A stretch of DNA of 34,671 bases, taken from Streptomyces lateritius. Its GTDB lineage: Bacteria > Actinomycetota > Actinomycetes > Streptomycetales > Streptomycetaceae. This document shows, piece after piece, positions 7,665 to 16,821 of the stretch. A program made the position numbers and the translations under genes. The notes under the pieces are model-generated. The model did no database searches. It had not been told where the DNA came from and was given only the letters and a program-made list of their open reading frames with translations. Position 1 is the stretch's first letter. Each line of letters starts with the position of its first letter. The stretch covers positions 31,595-66,265 of the forward strand of contig NZ_BMTO01000007.1 in assembly GCF_014649715.1 (NCBI RefSeq). The letters are read 5' to 3'.

Positions 7665-8375
7665 TCAACCAGTCGCCTCCGCCTCCACGGTCAGAGCAAA
7701 GTCGGGGCGGACCTCCAGGTTCCTGAGATCGGGGTCATCGCTCTGTCCTGGCGCACAACGGCGGACACTCTTGAAACCGGCCGATTCGAGTTCGGCCGTC
7801 AGGGTCGCAAAGTCCCACAGGTATCCGATGTGATGGCCGCAATCCTGGAAGGTCGTGCGCAGCAGATCGATGGGGTGATGGATCTCGTAGCCTTTCCGGC
7901 GCCACCTCTCCATCTCCAGTCGGGTCTCCTGGTCGTCTGCCGTGTAGAGCCGGACCACGTGCTCCACGTCCGGAGTGGACAACCTGATGCGACCACCCGG
8001 GACGAGTACGCGATGCGCCTCACGGAACATGCGGCGATTGGGCATCAGGCGGATGTGCTCGATCATGTTGTCCGCATAGACATGGCTCGCCGAGGCTGTA
8101 CGGACCGGCCACCTCTTGGTGGCATCCAGGTAGTGCCGCGCACGCCAGGAGATGTCGGTGCAGATCCAGCCCGGGCGTCGGGCTGCGTGGCTGCCGATTT
8201 CGATCTTCAAGGGACTCGGCGACTTCACGGCCAGGGCGAGCCGGGACTGGGCAACCGGACGGTTCAGCGGACCGATCACTGCTTTGATGATGCTCTTCGC
8301 GTTGGCCACGCCAAGCAGGCTAGGCCCGTCCTTCGCTGGCCTACAAGCCGCCACACGCTTCTTGGCCGCCGTCAC
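7665..8375 (-). CDS. SAM-dependent methyltransferase (COG4627-like)
   Basis: 236 residues from a GTG; internal GTG starts are possible because no strong ribosome-binding site is seen. The core reads LKIEIGSHAARRPGWICTDI, then ASHVYADNMIEHI, MFREAHRVLVPGGRIRLSTP and a long C-terminal part. This is a compact class I methyltransferase: the motif-I region (IEIGSHAARRPGW) has the extended G-x-x-x-x-x-GW form of predicted methyltransferases often found in polysaccharide clusters, and the post-II segment has the H-x-x-E-H-like NMIEHI. The acceptor is probably a sugar, inferred from context only. It is the leftmost gene of the polysaccharide locus and points away from fkbM. Its stop codon coincides with the end of the wzz relic, so the 3' end may be a recombination joint. 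Confidence 0.75.
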   Translation of the reverse strand: MTAAKKRVAACRPAKDGPSLLGVANAKSIIKAVIGPLNRPVAQSRLALAVKSPSPLKIEIGSHAARRPGWICTDISWRARHYLDATKRWPVRTASASHVYADNMIEHIRLMPNRRMFREAHRVLVPGGRIRLSTPDVEHVVRLYTADDQETRLEMERWRRKGYEIHHPIDLLRTTFQDCGHHIGYLWDFATLTAELESAGFKSVRRCAPGQSDDPDLRNLEVRPDFALTVEAEATG

Positions 8376-8518
8376 CCGAAGGCGTTTCCTGATTGCTCCG
8401 GGAGATGCAATTCACCACCCGTTTGAACGTGAACTGCTTTCCGGATGGCCGGGGAAGCCAGTCGTGTCATGTGTCATGCAAGTGAGTTGAGGACACTAAG
8501 CTGCTGATGATTCAGAGA

Positions 8519-8545
8519 GATGCCGCTCCAGCTCGCTCCGGCATC
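8519..8545. promoter_or_regulatory. Inverted repeat in the divergent methyltransferase / fkbM intergenic region
   Basis: GATGCCG and CGGCATC form a 7-bp inverted repeat with a 13-base loop, inside the ~290-bp region (8376-8668) between two divergent genes. That region must hold promoters in both directions. It is visibly less GC-rich around 8400-8520. No convincing -35/-10 pair was assigned. Confidence 0.3.
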
Positions 8546-8668
8546 ATTCGAACTCGGCCCGACACGGCGATGCGCGTATCTCTCGACATTCTTGGCCACC
8601 TGCGGCGGCTGGAGGTGCGGGGAAATCGCCGACTTCTCTAAGCATCCATGCGAAGGAGCAGTACGACC

Positions 8669-9409
8669 GTGACCCTCCTCCACCGCGTACGCAGCGGCGT
8701 ACAGCGACTCGGGATCGACATCGCCCGCTACCCAGCGACCTGGTCAGGACAGCAACTCGTGCAGCTCATGGGGCAGTTCGGGATCAACCTGGTCATCGAC
8801 GCGGGCGCACACTGCGGTGAATACGGGACGATGCTGCGTCGCAGCGGCTACCAGGGCCGCATTGTCTCCTTCGAGCCGCTGAGCGGCCCGCGTGGGGAAC
8901 TGCGCCGTCGGGCATCGCCCGACCCCGCCTGGACCGTGCTGCCGTACGCGCTCGGCGACCACACCGGCACCATTGTGATGAACGTCGCCGGCAACGCGGG
9001 CGCCAGCAGTTCGGTGCTCCCGATGTTGGAACGTCACTCGCGCGCGGCTCCGCACGCCGGTTACACCGGCGAGCAGACGGCTGAGATCCGCCGACTCGAC
9101 GATCTGTGGGAGCAGATCGTCGTCCCGGGCGAGCGGGTCTTTCTCAAGATGGACGTCCAGGGATACGAGGCACACGTGCTGCGCGGTGCGGGCAACCACG
9201 CGGCGGACTGCCTCGGCATCCAGACCGAGACGTCCTTCGTTCCGCTGTACGAGGGCGGGCTACTCTTCAACGAGGCGTTGAAGCTGCTCCAGTCGGAACT
9301 CGGTCTCACCCCGATGTCCGTCATCCCCGGTTTCACCGACCCGCAGTCCGGTCAGATGCTCCAATGCGACGTGGTGCTCTTCCGCGCGCGAGAGGCGGCA
9401 CACGTATGA
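8669..9409 (+). CDS. FkbM-family SAM-dependent methyltransferase
   Basis: 246 residues. GTG at 8669 is preferred over the ATG 21 bases upstream because GAAGGAG lies 10 bases before it, and because the relic at 23355 keeps the same GTG and a matching ribosome-binding site. SAM motif I is LVIDAGAHCGEYG (residues ~41-53). IVSFEPL follows as the acidic motif II. LKMDVQGYEAHVLRGA is the diagnostic FkbM segment (K-M-D-x-x-G-x-E). Family members O-methylate sugars or macrolides; here a sugar of the polymer or a lipid-linked intermediate is likely. The stop overlaps the next gene's ATG (ATGA), so the three genes 8669-11684 form one translationally coupled operon. Confidence 0.92.
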   Translation: MTLLHRVRSGVQRLGIDIARYPATWSGQQLVQLMGQFGINLVIDAGAHCGEYGTMLRRSGYQGRIVSFEPLSGPRGELRRRASPDPAWTVLPYALGDHTGTIVMNVAGNAGASSSVLPMLERHSRAAPHAGYTGEQTAEIRRLDDLWEQIVVPGERVFLKMDVQGYEAHVLRGAGNHAADCLGIQTETSFVPLYEGGLLFNEALKLLQSELGLTPMSVIPGFTDPQSGQMLQCDVVLFRAREAAHV

Positions 9410-10563
9410 GGCCGCTGAGGATCGCCCTGGTCCACAGTTTTTACAGCACCTCCGCCCCCGGTGGCGAGAACGAGGCCCCCCTCGACCATGCGGAGGCGCT
9501 GCGCAGGGCCGGACACGAAGTACAGATGGTTGCCGCGCACACCGACGAATTGCGGACCCGCCCGCTGCACGCCGTCAGATGCGCGGTCACGGTGGCCGGC
9601 GGGCGCGGCCGCTCCCCCCTTCCCGAACTGCGCGCCTTCTCCCCTGACATCGTGCACGTACACAACCTCTTCCCCAACTTCGGCCGCGACTGGCTGACCG
9701 GATGGCGCGGTCCGCTCGTGACGACGCTGCACAACTTCCGCCCGATCTGCGCGGCGGCGACGCTCTACCGCGACGGCGGGATCTGCACCAGGTGCGTGGA
9801 CGGGGACCGCTGGGCCGGGCTGCGCGCCGGCTGCTACCGCGGTTCCCGGCTCGCCACCCTGCCGCTGGCCTGGGCGGGACGTGGCGGAGTGGCCGCCGAC
9901 CCGCTGCTGCGCCGCGCCGACCGGATCGTGGTCCTCTCCGAGCTCGGCCGCACCACCTATGCCCGCGCCGGGGTGGACGAGAGGCGCATGGCTCTCATCC
10001 CTAACTTCGTGCCGTCGGTGGAAGGCCGGACTGTCGAGCCCGGGAAACGCTGGGTGTACGCGGGCAAGCTCACCGCGGAGAAGGGCATTCTCGACCTTCT
10101 CCGCCGCTGGCCGGCCGACGCACCGCTGGACGTCATCGGCAACGGTCCGCTGGAAGAGGACTGCCGTGCCGCCGCACCACGCTCGGTGCGGTTCCACGGC
10201 GTGCTCGGTCGCACCGAGCTACGGCACAGACTGCCGGGCTACCGCGGTCTCGTCTTCCCCAGCCGCTGGTACGAGGGCATGCCGCTGGTGTACATCGAGG
10301 CGCTCGCCGCCGGCCTTCCCGTGCTCGCCTTCGAAGGTTCCGCGACGCACGCCGCGGTGCGGGCCGAGGGAACCGGCGCCGTCACCGGCTGGGAGGCGCC
10401 GCTGGATCGAGTGCTGCGCGAGGCGGGCAGCAGCTTCCCGGCTCTGCGCTCCCACTGCCGGCGGGTGTACGAGGAGGCGTACAGCGAAGAGGTCTGGGCC
10501 GGACGGATGGTGCGGCTCTACGGGGAACTCCTCGGCACGGCCATGCCCATGGAGACGGTATGA
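9406..10563 (+). CDS. GT4-type glycosyltransferase
   Basis: 385 residues, starting at the ATG that overlaps the fkbM stop. It has the GT-B two-domain layout. The N-terminal domain holds a glycine-rich donor-side loop (APGGENEA, residues ~17-24) and FSPDIVHVHNLFPNFG. The C-terminal domain holds KLTAEKGILDLL and YEGMPLVYIEALAAGLPVLA near residues 288-305, which is the E-x7-E nucleotide-sugar motif of retaining GT4 enzymes. A Cys-containing insert (CTRCVDGDRWAGLRAGCYRG) occurs between the domains; similar inserts are seen in some GT4 enzymes of polysaccharide clusters. It is presumably a cytosolic, membrane-associated enzyme adding one sugar to the undecaprenyl-linked unit. Donor and linkage cannot be read from the sequence. 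Confidence 0.9.
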   Translation: MRPLRIALVHSFYSTSAPGGENEAPLDHAEALRRAGHEVQMVAAHTDELRTRPLHAVRCAVTVAGGRGRSPLPELRAFSPDIVHVHNLFPNFGRDWLTGWRGPLVTTLHNFRPICAAATLYRDGGICTRCVDGDRWAGLRAGCYRGSRLATLPLAWAGRGGVAADPLLRRADRIVVLSELGRTTYARAGVDERRMALIPNFVPSVEGRTVEPGKRWVYAGKLTAEKGILDLLRRWPADAPLDVIGNGPLEEDCRAAAPRSVRFHGVLGRTELRHRLPGYRGLVFPSRWYEGMPLVYIEALAAGLPVLAFEGSATHAAVRAEGTGAVTGWEAPLDRVLREAGSSFPALRSHCRRVYEEAYSEEVWAGRMVRLYGELLGTAMPMETV

Positions 10564-11684
10564 AAAGGGCTCGTGTCGTCTTCGTGCAGCCGTACATGAC
10601 CTCGTACCGGCTGCCCTTCTATGCCCGGCTCGCCGATCAACTGGGCGAGCGCGAGATTGATTTGGCCATCGCCCACAGCGCGCCAACCGGCTACTGGGTG
10701 GACCGCCGCGACAGCATCACACTGCCGGGAGCGATCGAGCTCCCACAGCGCGACTGGTGGATCGGCGGGCGCCGCATCGTGTGGCGTCCGCTCGGCGCCC
10801 TGGCGCGCTCATGTGACGCGCTCGTGCTGCCCCAGGCTCTGCACCAGCTCGACGCGTACCCGCTGCTCGCCCGTCGACGCCGTAGGACTCGGGTCGCACT
10901 GTGGGGGCACGGGCGGACCTACAGCATGCGACACCGCATGCCCGAGCGATGGGCCAAGGCGGCGCTGACCCGCAGGGCCGACTGGTTCTTCGCGTACACC
11001 GACGCGGGCGGTGAGTACGCGGTGCGGGCCGGGATGCCGCCGCAACGGGTCACGGTAGTGCAGAACGCACTCGACAGCCGGTCGCTGGCCTCGGCGCGTG
11101 ACGCGGTCACCGACGCCGAGGTGGCGGCCCTGCGTGAGCGGTACGGGCTGAACCCCGGGCTGACAGGGCTGTACATCGGCGGGCTCGACCGGAACAAGCG
11201 AATCCCTTTCCTACTGGCCGCGGCCGAGGCGATCGCCCGCCGTGTCCCCGGGTTCCGGCTGCTGGTCGCGGGTGACGGCGCCCAACGAGATCTGGTAGCG
11301 GCCGCCGGCGGCCCGGTCGTCCATGTGGGGCACGCCCATGACGGGGACAAGGCGCTGCTCGGTGCTGCCGCCGACGTCATGCTGATGCCGGGAACCGTCG
11401 GACTTTGCGCGGTGGACTCCTTCGCGCTCCGAACACCGCTGGTGACCTGTATCTGGCCCCTGCACAGCCCAGAGTTCGAGTATCTGGAGGACGGGCGCAA
11501 CGCCTTGGTGGTCGACGGCGACGCCGACTGCTATGCGGCGGCCGTGGCCGCACTCCTCGCCGATCCCGACCGGTTGGCTTCCCTGCGTCGCGCCTGCCGC
11601 GCCGACGCGACGCGCTATACGGTCGAGGCGATGGCCATCAGGTTCGCCCGTGGTCTGGAGGGCCTCGTCCACGGCAGTGCGTGA
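10560..11684 (+). CDS. GT4-like glycosyltransferase
   Basis: 374 residues, with the ATG overlapping the previous stop by 4 bases. The N-terminus (RVVFVQPYMTSYRLPFYARL) is typical of GT-B glycosyltransferases acting on lipid-linked saccharides. The linker RDAVTDAEVAALRERYGL leads into GLYIGGLDRNKRIPFLLAAA near residues 203-222, and LLVAGDGAQRD follows. The E-x7-E region is altered (GTVGLCAVDSFALRTPLV, around 278-295): the second acidic position is Asp. That may change donor choice, but it is an observation only. A decayed piece of a close relative, containing the same linker, survives at 23085-23143. A hairpin shared with the convergent wzx gene lies at 11769-11787. Confidence 0.85.
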   Translation: MKRARVVFVQPYMTSYRLPFYARLADQLGEREIDLAIAHSAPTGYWVDRRDSITLPGAIELPQRDWWIGGRRIVWRPLGALARSCDALVLPQALHQLDAYPLLARRRRRTRVALWGHGRTYSMRHRMPERWAKAALTRRADWFFAYTDAGGEYAVRAGMPPQRVTVVQNALDSRSLASARDAVTDAEVAALRERYGLNPGLTGLYIGGLDRNKRIPFLLAAAEAIARRVPGFRLLVAGDGAQRDLVAAAGGPVVHVGHAHDGDKALLGAAADVMLMPGTVGLCAVDSFALRTPLVTCIWPLHSPEFEYLEDGRNALVVDGDADCYAAAVAALLADPDRLASLRRACRADATRYTVEAMAIRFARGLEGLVHGSA

Positions 11685-11768
11685 CCGGACACCGCGAAAC
11701 CTCCCGGGCGCGTACCCGTAAGCACTCCATCGGCTCGACACAAGGCACGCGCACAGGGTGGGGCCGAG

Positions 11769-11787
11769 CCGGCCGTCTCACGGCCGG
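11769..11787. terminator. Bidirectional hairpin between convergent GT and wzx
   Basis: CCGGCCGT / ACGGCCGG form a perfect 8-bp stem with a 3-base loop. It straddles the wzx stop codon and lies 85 bases after the glycosyltransferase stop, as expected for a shared terminator of convergent genes. Confidence 0.55.
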
Positions 11788-13223
11788 TCCGAGGAGCGTG
11801 CGACGGCATGCGAGCCAACGGTGCCTCTGCCGAGACGGAGCAGGCCTCGTCGGCGCGCCACCGCGTAGGCGGGCAGCAGGTCCCGAAGCAGCGCGACCCC
11901 GGCGACAAGCGGCAGCGCGGCCACGAGTCCGAGGTAGGGGCCCTGGGCAAGGCCCGCGTGGCAGACCCCGAAGACGGCGCCGCCCACCGCGGCATGCGCT
12001 GCGTGCGCCCGCAGCACGGAGATCGCCAGAGGGCCACCCCAACACACCAGTTGGACGGCGTGCGCGGCGAGCGGGCCGGCCACCGCGGCTGCCAGGAGCA
12101 CGGACAGACTCTCCTGCCGGAACGCGGCGACCAGGCTGCACGCGATCGCCAGCACGGCAGCGAGCTGGGAACCCACCATGGCGCCCGGGGCCTGCCGCAC
12201 CTGGTTGATGGAGTCACCGACCCAGGCCAGCAGGGAGAACGCCGCGCCCACCGCAAGCAGCGGCACGAGCCGCCCGGCGGACTCCCAGCCCGGGCCGAGC
12301 AGCACACCGAGCAAGGCGGGACCGACAGCGGCGATGGCACCGAACCCGATCAGGCCGATGGCTGAGGCCCCACACAGGGTGTCGTACTCGCCCTTGCTGC
12401 CGCGCGCCTCGGTGAGGGCGGGCGCGGCCGCACGGTTGATGCCCTGGGCCAACATCGCCACCGGAAGCTGGGTGAAGAGGGATGCCCGCGCGTAGTGCCC
12501 GGCTGCGGCCGGTCCGAACATGGCGCCGACAAGCCAGAGGGGAGCGGTGTTGCACCCGTACTGCACCAGGCTGAAACCGGTGAAGAAGGTGGACGGACCG
12601 AGCAGCTCCGACATTGGCGGACGCGGCCCGTCCGGCAGCGGTTGCGCGGCCAGCAGCCGCAGCGTTCCGGCGAGTACCACGGCCGCGGCGAGCGGTGTGG
12701 CGACCGCGAGGGCGTGGGGACTCCAGCCGGCCACCAGCAGGGTGAGGGAGAGGCTGAAACCCGAGGCCTGGCCCAACAGTTCCAGACGCACTACGCGCGC
12801 CGCATGTCCGCAGCGCCGCAGGGCGGCCGTGGCCGCGAGGGACATGGGAGTGACGAGGAACTGAGCGCTCAACAGCCGCACCAGTGACACCAGCCCTTCC
12901 ATGTCCCAGAGCAGGCCGACGGCCGGTGCGGTGAGCTGCGCGGCCACGAAGCAGCAGCAACCGGTGACGGCGGTCGTGCGCAGGGCAAGGCGGGTGAGCG
13001 GCCGGGTGAGACGGCGAGTTCGGAGCAGGCAGACGGACACGCCGCCGTTGGCGAAGTAGGCGAGGATTCCGAGTGTGGCGGTCGCGATGGCGTACGCCCC
13101 GAAAGCGGCGGGCTCCACGAGCCGTGCGGTCAGAGCGGTGTAACCGAGCTGGAGGATAACGGCCTGCGCGGCGCCCGCGAAGTTCCACAGCATGCTGTGC
13201 ACGGCGGAGCGGGTGGTGGTCAT
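11778..13223 (-). CDS. Wzx-like polysaccharide flippase (MOP/PST family)
   Basis: 481 residues from the ATG giving [20 protein letters not shown]; the frame stays open upstream but that part is not membrane-like. Hydrophobic helices repeat along the whole length, with short charged loops (LLRTRRLTRPLTRLALR, AALRRCGHAARVVRLE). This is the pattern of oligosaccharide flippases, which turn undecaprenyl-linked repeat units to the outer face of the membrane. The phrase GHYARASLFTQLPVAMLAQ and the G-x-x-W-x-x-A-G-R-L-V-P-L segment are typical of PST/Wzx proteins. Its ATG overlaps the stop of the upstream 58-codon gene, placing it last in the GT2-wzy-gmd-ORF-wzx operon. Confidence 0.9.
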   Translation of the reverse strand: MTTTRSAVHSMLWNFAGAAQAVILQLGYTALTARLVEPAAFGAYAIATATLGILAYFANGGVSVCLLRTRRLTRPLTRLALRTTAVTGCCCFVAAQLTAPAVGLLWDMEGLVSLVRLLSAQFLVTPMSLAATAALRRCGHAARVVRLELLGQASGFSLSLTLLVAGWSPHALAVATPLAAAVVLAGTLRLLAAQPLPDGPRPPMSELLGPSTFFTGFSLVQYGCNTAPLWLVGAMFGPAAAGHYARASLFTQLPVAMLAQGINRAAAPALTEARGSKGEYDTLCGASAIGLIGFGAIAAVGPALLGVLLGPGWESAGRLVPLLAVGAAFSLLAWVGDSINQVRQAPGAMVGSQLAAVLAIACSLVAAFRQESLSVLLAAAVAGPLAAHAVQLVCWGGPLAISVLRAHAAHAAVGGAVFGVCHAGLAQGPYLGLVAALPLVAGVALLRDLLPAYAVARRRGLLRLGRGTVGSHAVARSSDRP

Positions 13224-13396
13224 CCGGTGGGTTCGTCGGCCGGGAGCGGGCGCCGCGCGAAGAGCGCCGCCGGGCCGTAGTCCGGTGGGGAGAGGGTCCG
13301 CGCCGTGCCGACGCCGGCGCCCCACATGGACGGTCTCGCACCCGTCGGCCGTGGCAGGGGCTCCTCGCTGGGATCCAGGTCGGCGAGTCGGGTCAC
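13220..13396 (-). CDS. Small translationally coupled protein between gmd and wzx (58 aa)
   Basis: A 58-residue frame starts at a GTG that overlaps the gmd stop (GTGA, 13393-13396). It ends in a TGA that overlaps the wzx ATG (ATGA, 13220-13223). Exact coupling at both ends is strong evidence that it is translated. The product begins [17 protein letters not shown], has a central [20 protein letters not shown] and ends [11 protein letters not shown]. It is proline-rich, with no membrane segment and no cysteine. No family was recognised. It could be an adaptor for wzx/wzy, the remnant of a larger gene, or simply a coupling peptide keeping ribosomes on the mRNA. Confidence 0.6.
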   Translation of the reverse strand: MTRLADLDPSEEPLPRPTGARPSMWGAGVGTARTLSPPDYGPAALFARRPLPADEPTG

Positions 13397-14391
13397 AGCG
13401 TCAGAGCCTCCGGGGTCGAAACGCCCAGCTCGGCGTCGGTCATGATACGGGCCAGTTCGGGAGTCAGAACGGTCGGCCGCCAGCCGAGCTCGCGTTCCGC
13501 CTTGGACGCGTCGCCAATGAGGGCGGGGACCTCGGACGGCCTCAAGTACCTTTCGTCGAACCGAACATGGCGCTCCCAGTCCAGTCCCGCGCGCTCGAAA
13601 CAGAAGGCGAGGAAGTCCCGGACGCTGTGGCTTGTACCGGTGGCGACGACATAGTCGTCGGGTTGATCACGCTGCAGCATCCTCCACATCGCGTCCACGT
13701 ACTCAGGCGCGTACCCCCAGTCGCGGCGCGCCTCCAGATTGCCCAGATGCAGGAACTGCTGCTCGCCTCTGGCGATCTTCGCGGCGGCGCGGGCGATCTT
13801 GCGGGTCACGAAGGTCTCGCCCCGGCGCGGGGACTCGTGGTTGAAGAGGATGCCATTGACGGCGTAGATGCCGTACGCCTCACGGTAGTTGCGGGTGATC
13901 CAGTACGCGTACACCTTGGCGGCCGCGTACGGGGATCGCGGGTGGAAGGGTGACCCCTCGGACTGCGGGGGTGCGGTCGTCCCGAACATCTCGGAGCTGG
14001 ATGCCTGGTAGAACCGGCACGGCAACCCGGTCATCCGGATGGCTTCGAGCAGACGGGTGGTGCCGAGTCCGGTGGTGCTGCCGGTGAACTCGGGTTCGTC
14101 GAAGGAGACCCGGACGTGCGACTGAGCGGCGAGGTGGTACACCTCCTCGGGCTGAATACGCTCCAGCAGCGCGGCGATGCGGGAGCCGTCGGCGAGATCT
14201 CCGTAGTGCAGTTGCAGCCAGGCGTCGGGCTCGTGCGGGTCCTGGTAGAGGTGGTCGATCCGCTGGGTCGTGATGGTGGACGAGCGTCGGACTAGGCCGT
14301 GTACCAGATAGCCCTTGGAGTGCAGGAGCTCGGCTAGATACGAACCGTCCTGACCGGTGATGCCGGTGATGAGTGCAGTCTTGTTGGGCAT
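13393..14391 (-). CDS. gmd: GDP-mannose 4,6-dehydratase
   Basis: 332 residues. It converts GDP-D-mannose to GDP-4-keto-6-deoxy-mannose, the first step to GDP-L-fucose or GDP-rhamnose. The N-terminus has the NADP-binding [14 protein letters not shown] (G-x-x-G-x-x-G), then LVRRSST with the Arg/Ser typical of Gmd. It also has [15 protein letters not shown], the catalytic ASSSEMFG and Y-A-A-A-K ([10 protein letters not shown]), and [16 protein letters not shown]. The length is close to short bacterial Gmd proteins. The start is supported by a GGAG six bases before the ATG. It begins inside the 3' end of the wzy-like gene (58-base overlap) and ends overlapping the 58-codon gene. The partner, fcl, lies 4 kb away in the other leftward operon. 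Confidence 0.96.
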   Translation of the reverse strand: MPNKTALITGITGQDGSYLAELLHSKGYLVHGLVRRSSTITTQRIDHLYQDPHEPDAWLQLHYGDLADGSRIAALLERIQPEEVYHLAAQSHVRVSFDEPEFTGSTTGLGTTRLLEAIRMTGLPCRFYQASSSEMFGTTAPPQSEGSPFHPRSPYAAAKVYAYWITRNYREAYGIYAVNGILFNHESPRRGETFVTRKIARAAAKIARGEQQFLHLGNLEARRDWGYAPEYVDAMWRMLQRDQPDDYVVATGTSHSVRDFLAFCFERAGLDWERHVRFDERYLRPSEVPALIGDASKAERELGWRPTVLTPELARIMTDAELGVSTPEALTL

Positions 14392-15653
14392 GGCGACTCC
14401 TGGGGCGTACGGGGACTGGGTGCGTCGCTGCGCTGCCGTGCGCAGGCCGCCAGCAGGCCGAGGATCACAGCCTGTTCGGGGAAGAGCGGGTAGGTGGTCA
14501 TGAAGACCAGGTGGCCGCAGATCAGCAGTCGGATCAACAGCCCGTGCTCATGGTCCGCGCCAGCCGCGTGCCCGGCCGTCGCGTACAGCGCCAGGAGTGC
14601 CGCGACGCCGAGAACCCCGAGGCGCAGCAGCACTTCCAGGTAGTAGTTGTGCGGGGAGAAGGTGATGAGGACCCCGTTCATCATGCGGTCGTACCCTGAG
14701 CCGAACGGCAGCCCCACCAGCCAGTCCAGCACTCCGTCAAGCCTTGGCAGCAGTGCGAGCCACCCGTCCACGCGCCACACGAGCGTCGTGTCGTCCTCAC
14801 TGGAAGCCCCGAGGCTCGATGTAACCCCTTCGGCGACACCCCAGGAGACGGCCAGCAGGCCGAGCGTGCTCAGGGAACCCAGGACGGTGAGCGCCGTGAG
14901 GCGGGATCTCCCCTGGTGACGGCGCGACAGCAGCCAGCCCGTGAACATGATGCCTACGGCCAGCCAGACGGTGCGGTGCTGCATCAGTGCGACGACCAGC
15001 AACAGCGGCCACGCCAGGAAGCCGGGGCCCGCGAGGCCTCGGCCGCACAGCAGGAACATGGCCGCCTGGCCGATGATGAGGGCTTCGGCCGGGCCCAGCG
15101 CACGGGCGTTGACGAGCACCCCGTCGACCATGATCCGTTCGGAATTGGAGCCGATACCTGCCTCCAGCCACCACAGCAGCGCCAGTAGGGACAGAACGCA
15201 GGCGGCCGCGACCCAGACGCGGGCCACTGTGCGCACCAGCGGCCGGCCCGGAGAGAGGACGGCGACGAAGAACGCAACGCACAGGAGCTGGATGAAGTGG
15301 GTCCGGGCCTCGTTGCCCACCGTCTGGGCATCGAAGCGTCCGAATCCGCGGAGCAGCGCACAGGCGGTCAGGGACAGCAGGGCGAGGAGTGCCAACGGGG
15401 CGCGGAACCCCCTCCTCCTCGCGAGGATGATGAGCGACGCAGCCAGCAGACACACCGTCAGTACGTCAGTGGGAAGCAGATCCACGCCCGCGCTCGACCT
15501 GGATCCGGGCAGGGACTGATGCGACTGCCAGAGCTGGACGGTGGTGTACACACCGATGGCCCAGCCGGGCCAGCGCACGAAGCTCGCGATGAGGGCGACC
15601 CCGAGCAGGAACGCGGTGCAGCCGAACAGCAGTGTCGTCGGGTCGAAGGACAA
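14334..15653 (-). CDS. Wzy-like O-antigen polymerase / ligase family membrane protein
   Basis: 439 residues. It starts at TTG, 3 bases after the GT2 stop, with GGAGGG upstream. There are many transmembrane helices. A long periplasmic-type loop between the later helices (about residues 285-330) carries [31 protein letters not shown] and [17 protein letters not shown]. The R-x-x-x-W and S-P-H-N-x-Y-L pattern is the Wzy_C (O-antigen ligase/polymerase) signature. The protein probably polymerises flipped repeat units at the outer membrane face. The last ~20 residues overlap gmd in another frame and look unconstrained ([20 protein letters not shown]), so the functional end may be near residue 420. 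Confidence 0.85.
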   Translation of the reverse strand: MSFDPTTLLFGCTAFLLGVALIASFVRWPGWAIGVYTTVQLWQSHQSLPGSRSSAGVDLLPTDVLTVCLLAASLIILARRRGFRAPLALLALLSLTACALLRGFGRFDAQTVGNEARTHFIQLLCVAFFVAVLSPGRPLVRTVARVWVAAACVLSLLALLWWLEAGIGSNSERIMVDGVLVNARALGPAEALIIGQAAMFLLCGRGLAGPGFLAWPLLLVVALMQHRTVWLAVGIMFTGWLLSRRHQGRSRLTALTVLGSLSTLGLLAVSWGVAEGVTSSLGASSEDDTTLVWRVDGWLALLPRLDGVLDWLVGLPFGSGYDRMMNGVLITFSPHNYYLEVLLRLGVLGVAALLALYATAGHAAGADHEHGLLIRLLICGHLVFMTTYPLFPEQAVILGLLAACARQRSDAPSPRTPQESPCPTRLHSSPASPVRTVRI

Positions 15654-15656
15654 GGA

Positions 15657-16511
15657 TCAACCCTCCGCGCAGGAGCGGCGGACTACGGCTCGCGCAGCCG
15701 CCTTCGCGTAAGGGGAGAACAGCAGAAACGGGGCCCACGGCCAGGCGTGCCGCAAGCAGTAGATCCACCATTGACGGGGCGGTAGTTCGCGCTGTGAGGT
15801 GACACGGCGCAGCGCCTCCCGCACCCCGATGCCCGGTTCACGGGAGCCGGTCAGGGGCGGGCCGTAGTCGCAGCTTCCGACGTGGCGGGGCGTCACATAG
15901 GCGGGGATGCCGGCTCTGCGGGCACGCAGTCCGTGGTCGTAGTCCCCCATGCCGTGGCGGAATACCTCGTCAATGTCCCCGACCTGTTCCCACACGGCGC
16001 GGGGCAAGAGCACCACGTTCCCGTTGTACGTGTCGCAGGGCTCGGGCCGCCCAGTGGGTTCGACCAGCGCGAGGGCCCGGCCTCGGCGACCGGAGTACGT
16101 TGTGCGGAGGCCGTCCAGCGCCCGTACGGCGCCGACGACAACCTTGCCGGACCCGACCGCGCGAGCGGTTTCGAGCAGTGTGGACAGGGCGTCGGCGTCC
16201 AGTTTCACATCGTCGTTGAGCCAGAGCTGGTAGTCCCATTCCGGCTCGTCGGCCCGTCGGCTCCCGCGGCTGGCGATGCGCATGCCGTGGCCCCAGTAGA
16301 CATCACTGCCGACCGTCGTGACTTGTACTCCCGGGTGGGTGGCCCGGACCGCGCGGGGGGTACCGTCGGTACTGCCCGCGTCAACCAGATAAGTACGGAC
16401 GGCCATGTCCTCCGGCACTCCGTGCTGTTCTGCGAGCGCGGCAAGCGCCGACATGGTCATTTCGCGTCGATTGTGGCTGGTCATCAACACGGCGATGCGG
16501 ACTGACGGCAC
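15657..16511 (-). CDS. GT2-family glycosyltransferase
   Basis: 284 residues from a GTG with GAGGAG 8 bases upstream. It has a GT-A fold. MTSHNRREMTMSALAAL and YLVDAGSTDGTPRAV form the nucleotide-sugar-binding start. WLNDDVKLDADAL supplies the D-x-D-type metal site (around residue 100), and HGMGDYDHGLRARRAGIPAY the ED-like region. This is the family of inverting sugar transferases, including rhamnosyl- and galactosyl-transferases. It has no transmembrane segment in the catalytic part; the Trp-rich tail (WWIYCLRHAWPWAPFLLFSP) is amphipathic and could hold it at the membrane. It is first in the operon GT2-wzy-gmd-58-aa ORF-wzx. Confidence 0.9.
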   Translation of the reverse strand: MPSVRIAVLMTSHNRREMTMSALAALAEQHGVPEDMAVRTYLVDAGSTDGTPRAVRATHPGVQVTTVGSDVYWGHGMRIASRGSRRADEPEWDYQLWLNDDVKLDADALSTLLETARAVGSGKVVVGAVRALDGLRTTYSGRRGRALALVEPTGRPEPCDTYNGNVVLLPRAVWEQVGDIDEVFRHGMGDYDHGLRARRAGIPAYVTPRHVGSCDYGPPLTGSREPGIGVREALRRVTSQRELPPRQWWIYCLRHAWPWAPFLLFSPYAKAAARAVVRRSCAEG

Positions 16512-16752
16512 GGAACACTCCTCAACTCGCGCATCCCATCAGTACCAGACGAACGGTGCGTAAGTGTTGAACCGGGCCGGGCGCTGATCCGAGTCCGATG
16601 AACCGCGCCGCTTGCCGGGCCGATTCCGGTCGGAGCCGGGTGGTCGAGTCGGCGAGGCGCCCCGGCGACCTCATACGCCGACGGTGTGGACTCCCCCGTG
16701 GCAGCGTTCTTGTATACCCGGCGACTTCCGAACGCGGCTTAGGGTTCTGGTC

Positions 16753-16821
16753 ATGACGGTCAATTCAGTGGCATTTCGCGCGCTCGGCACCGAGGTTCAC
16801 AAGTATCCGGGTGCGCGGTGA
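16753..16821 (+). CDS. Possible 22-aa leader peptide before the second fkbM gene
   Basis: A 22-codon frame (MTVNSVAFRALGTEVHKYPG..) ends at a TGA overlapping the GTG start at 16818 (GTGA). No strong ribosome-binding site precedes it. It lies in the ~300-bp divergent region 16512-16817, which otherwise shows no gene and should hold promoters for both GT2 and fkbM. It could be a leader coupling translation, or chance. Confidence 0.2.
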   Translation: MTVNSVAFRALGTEVHKYPGAR

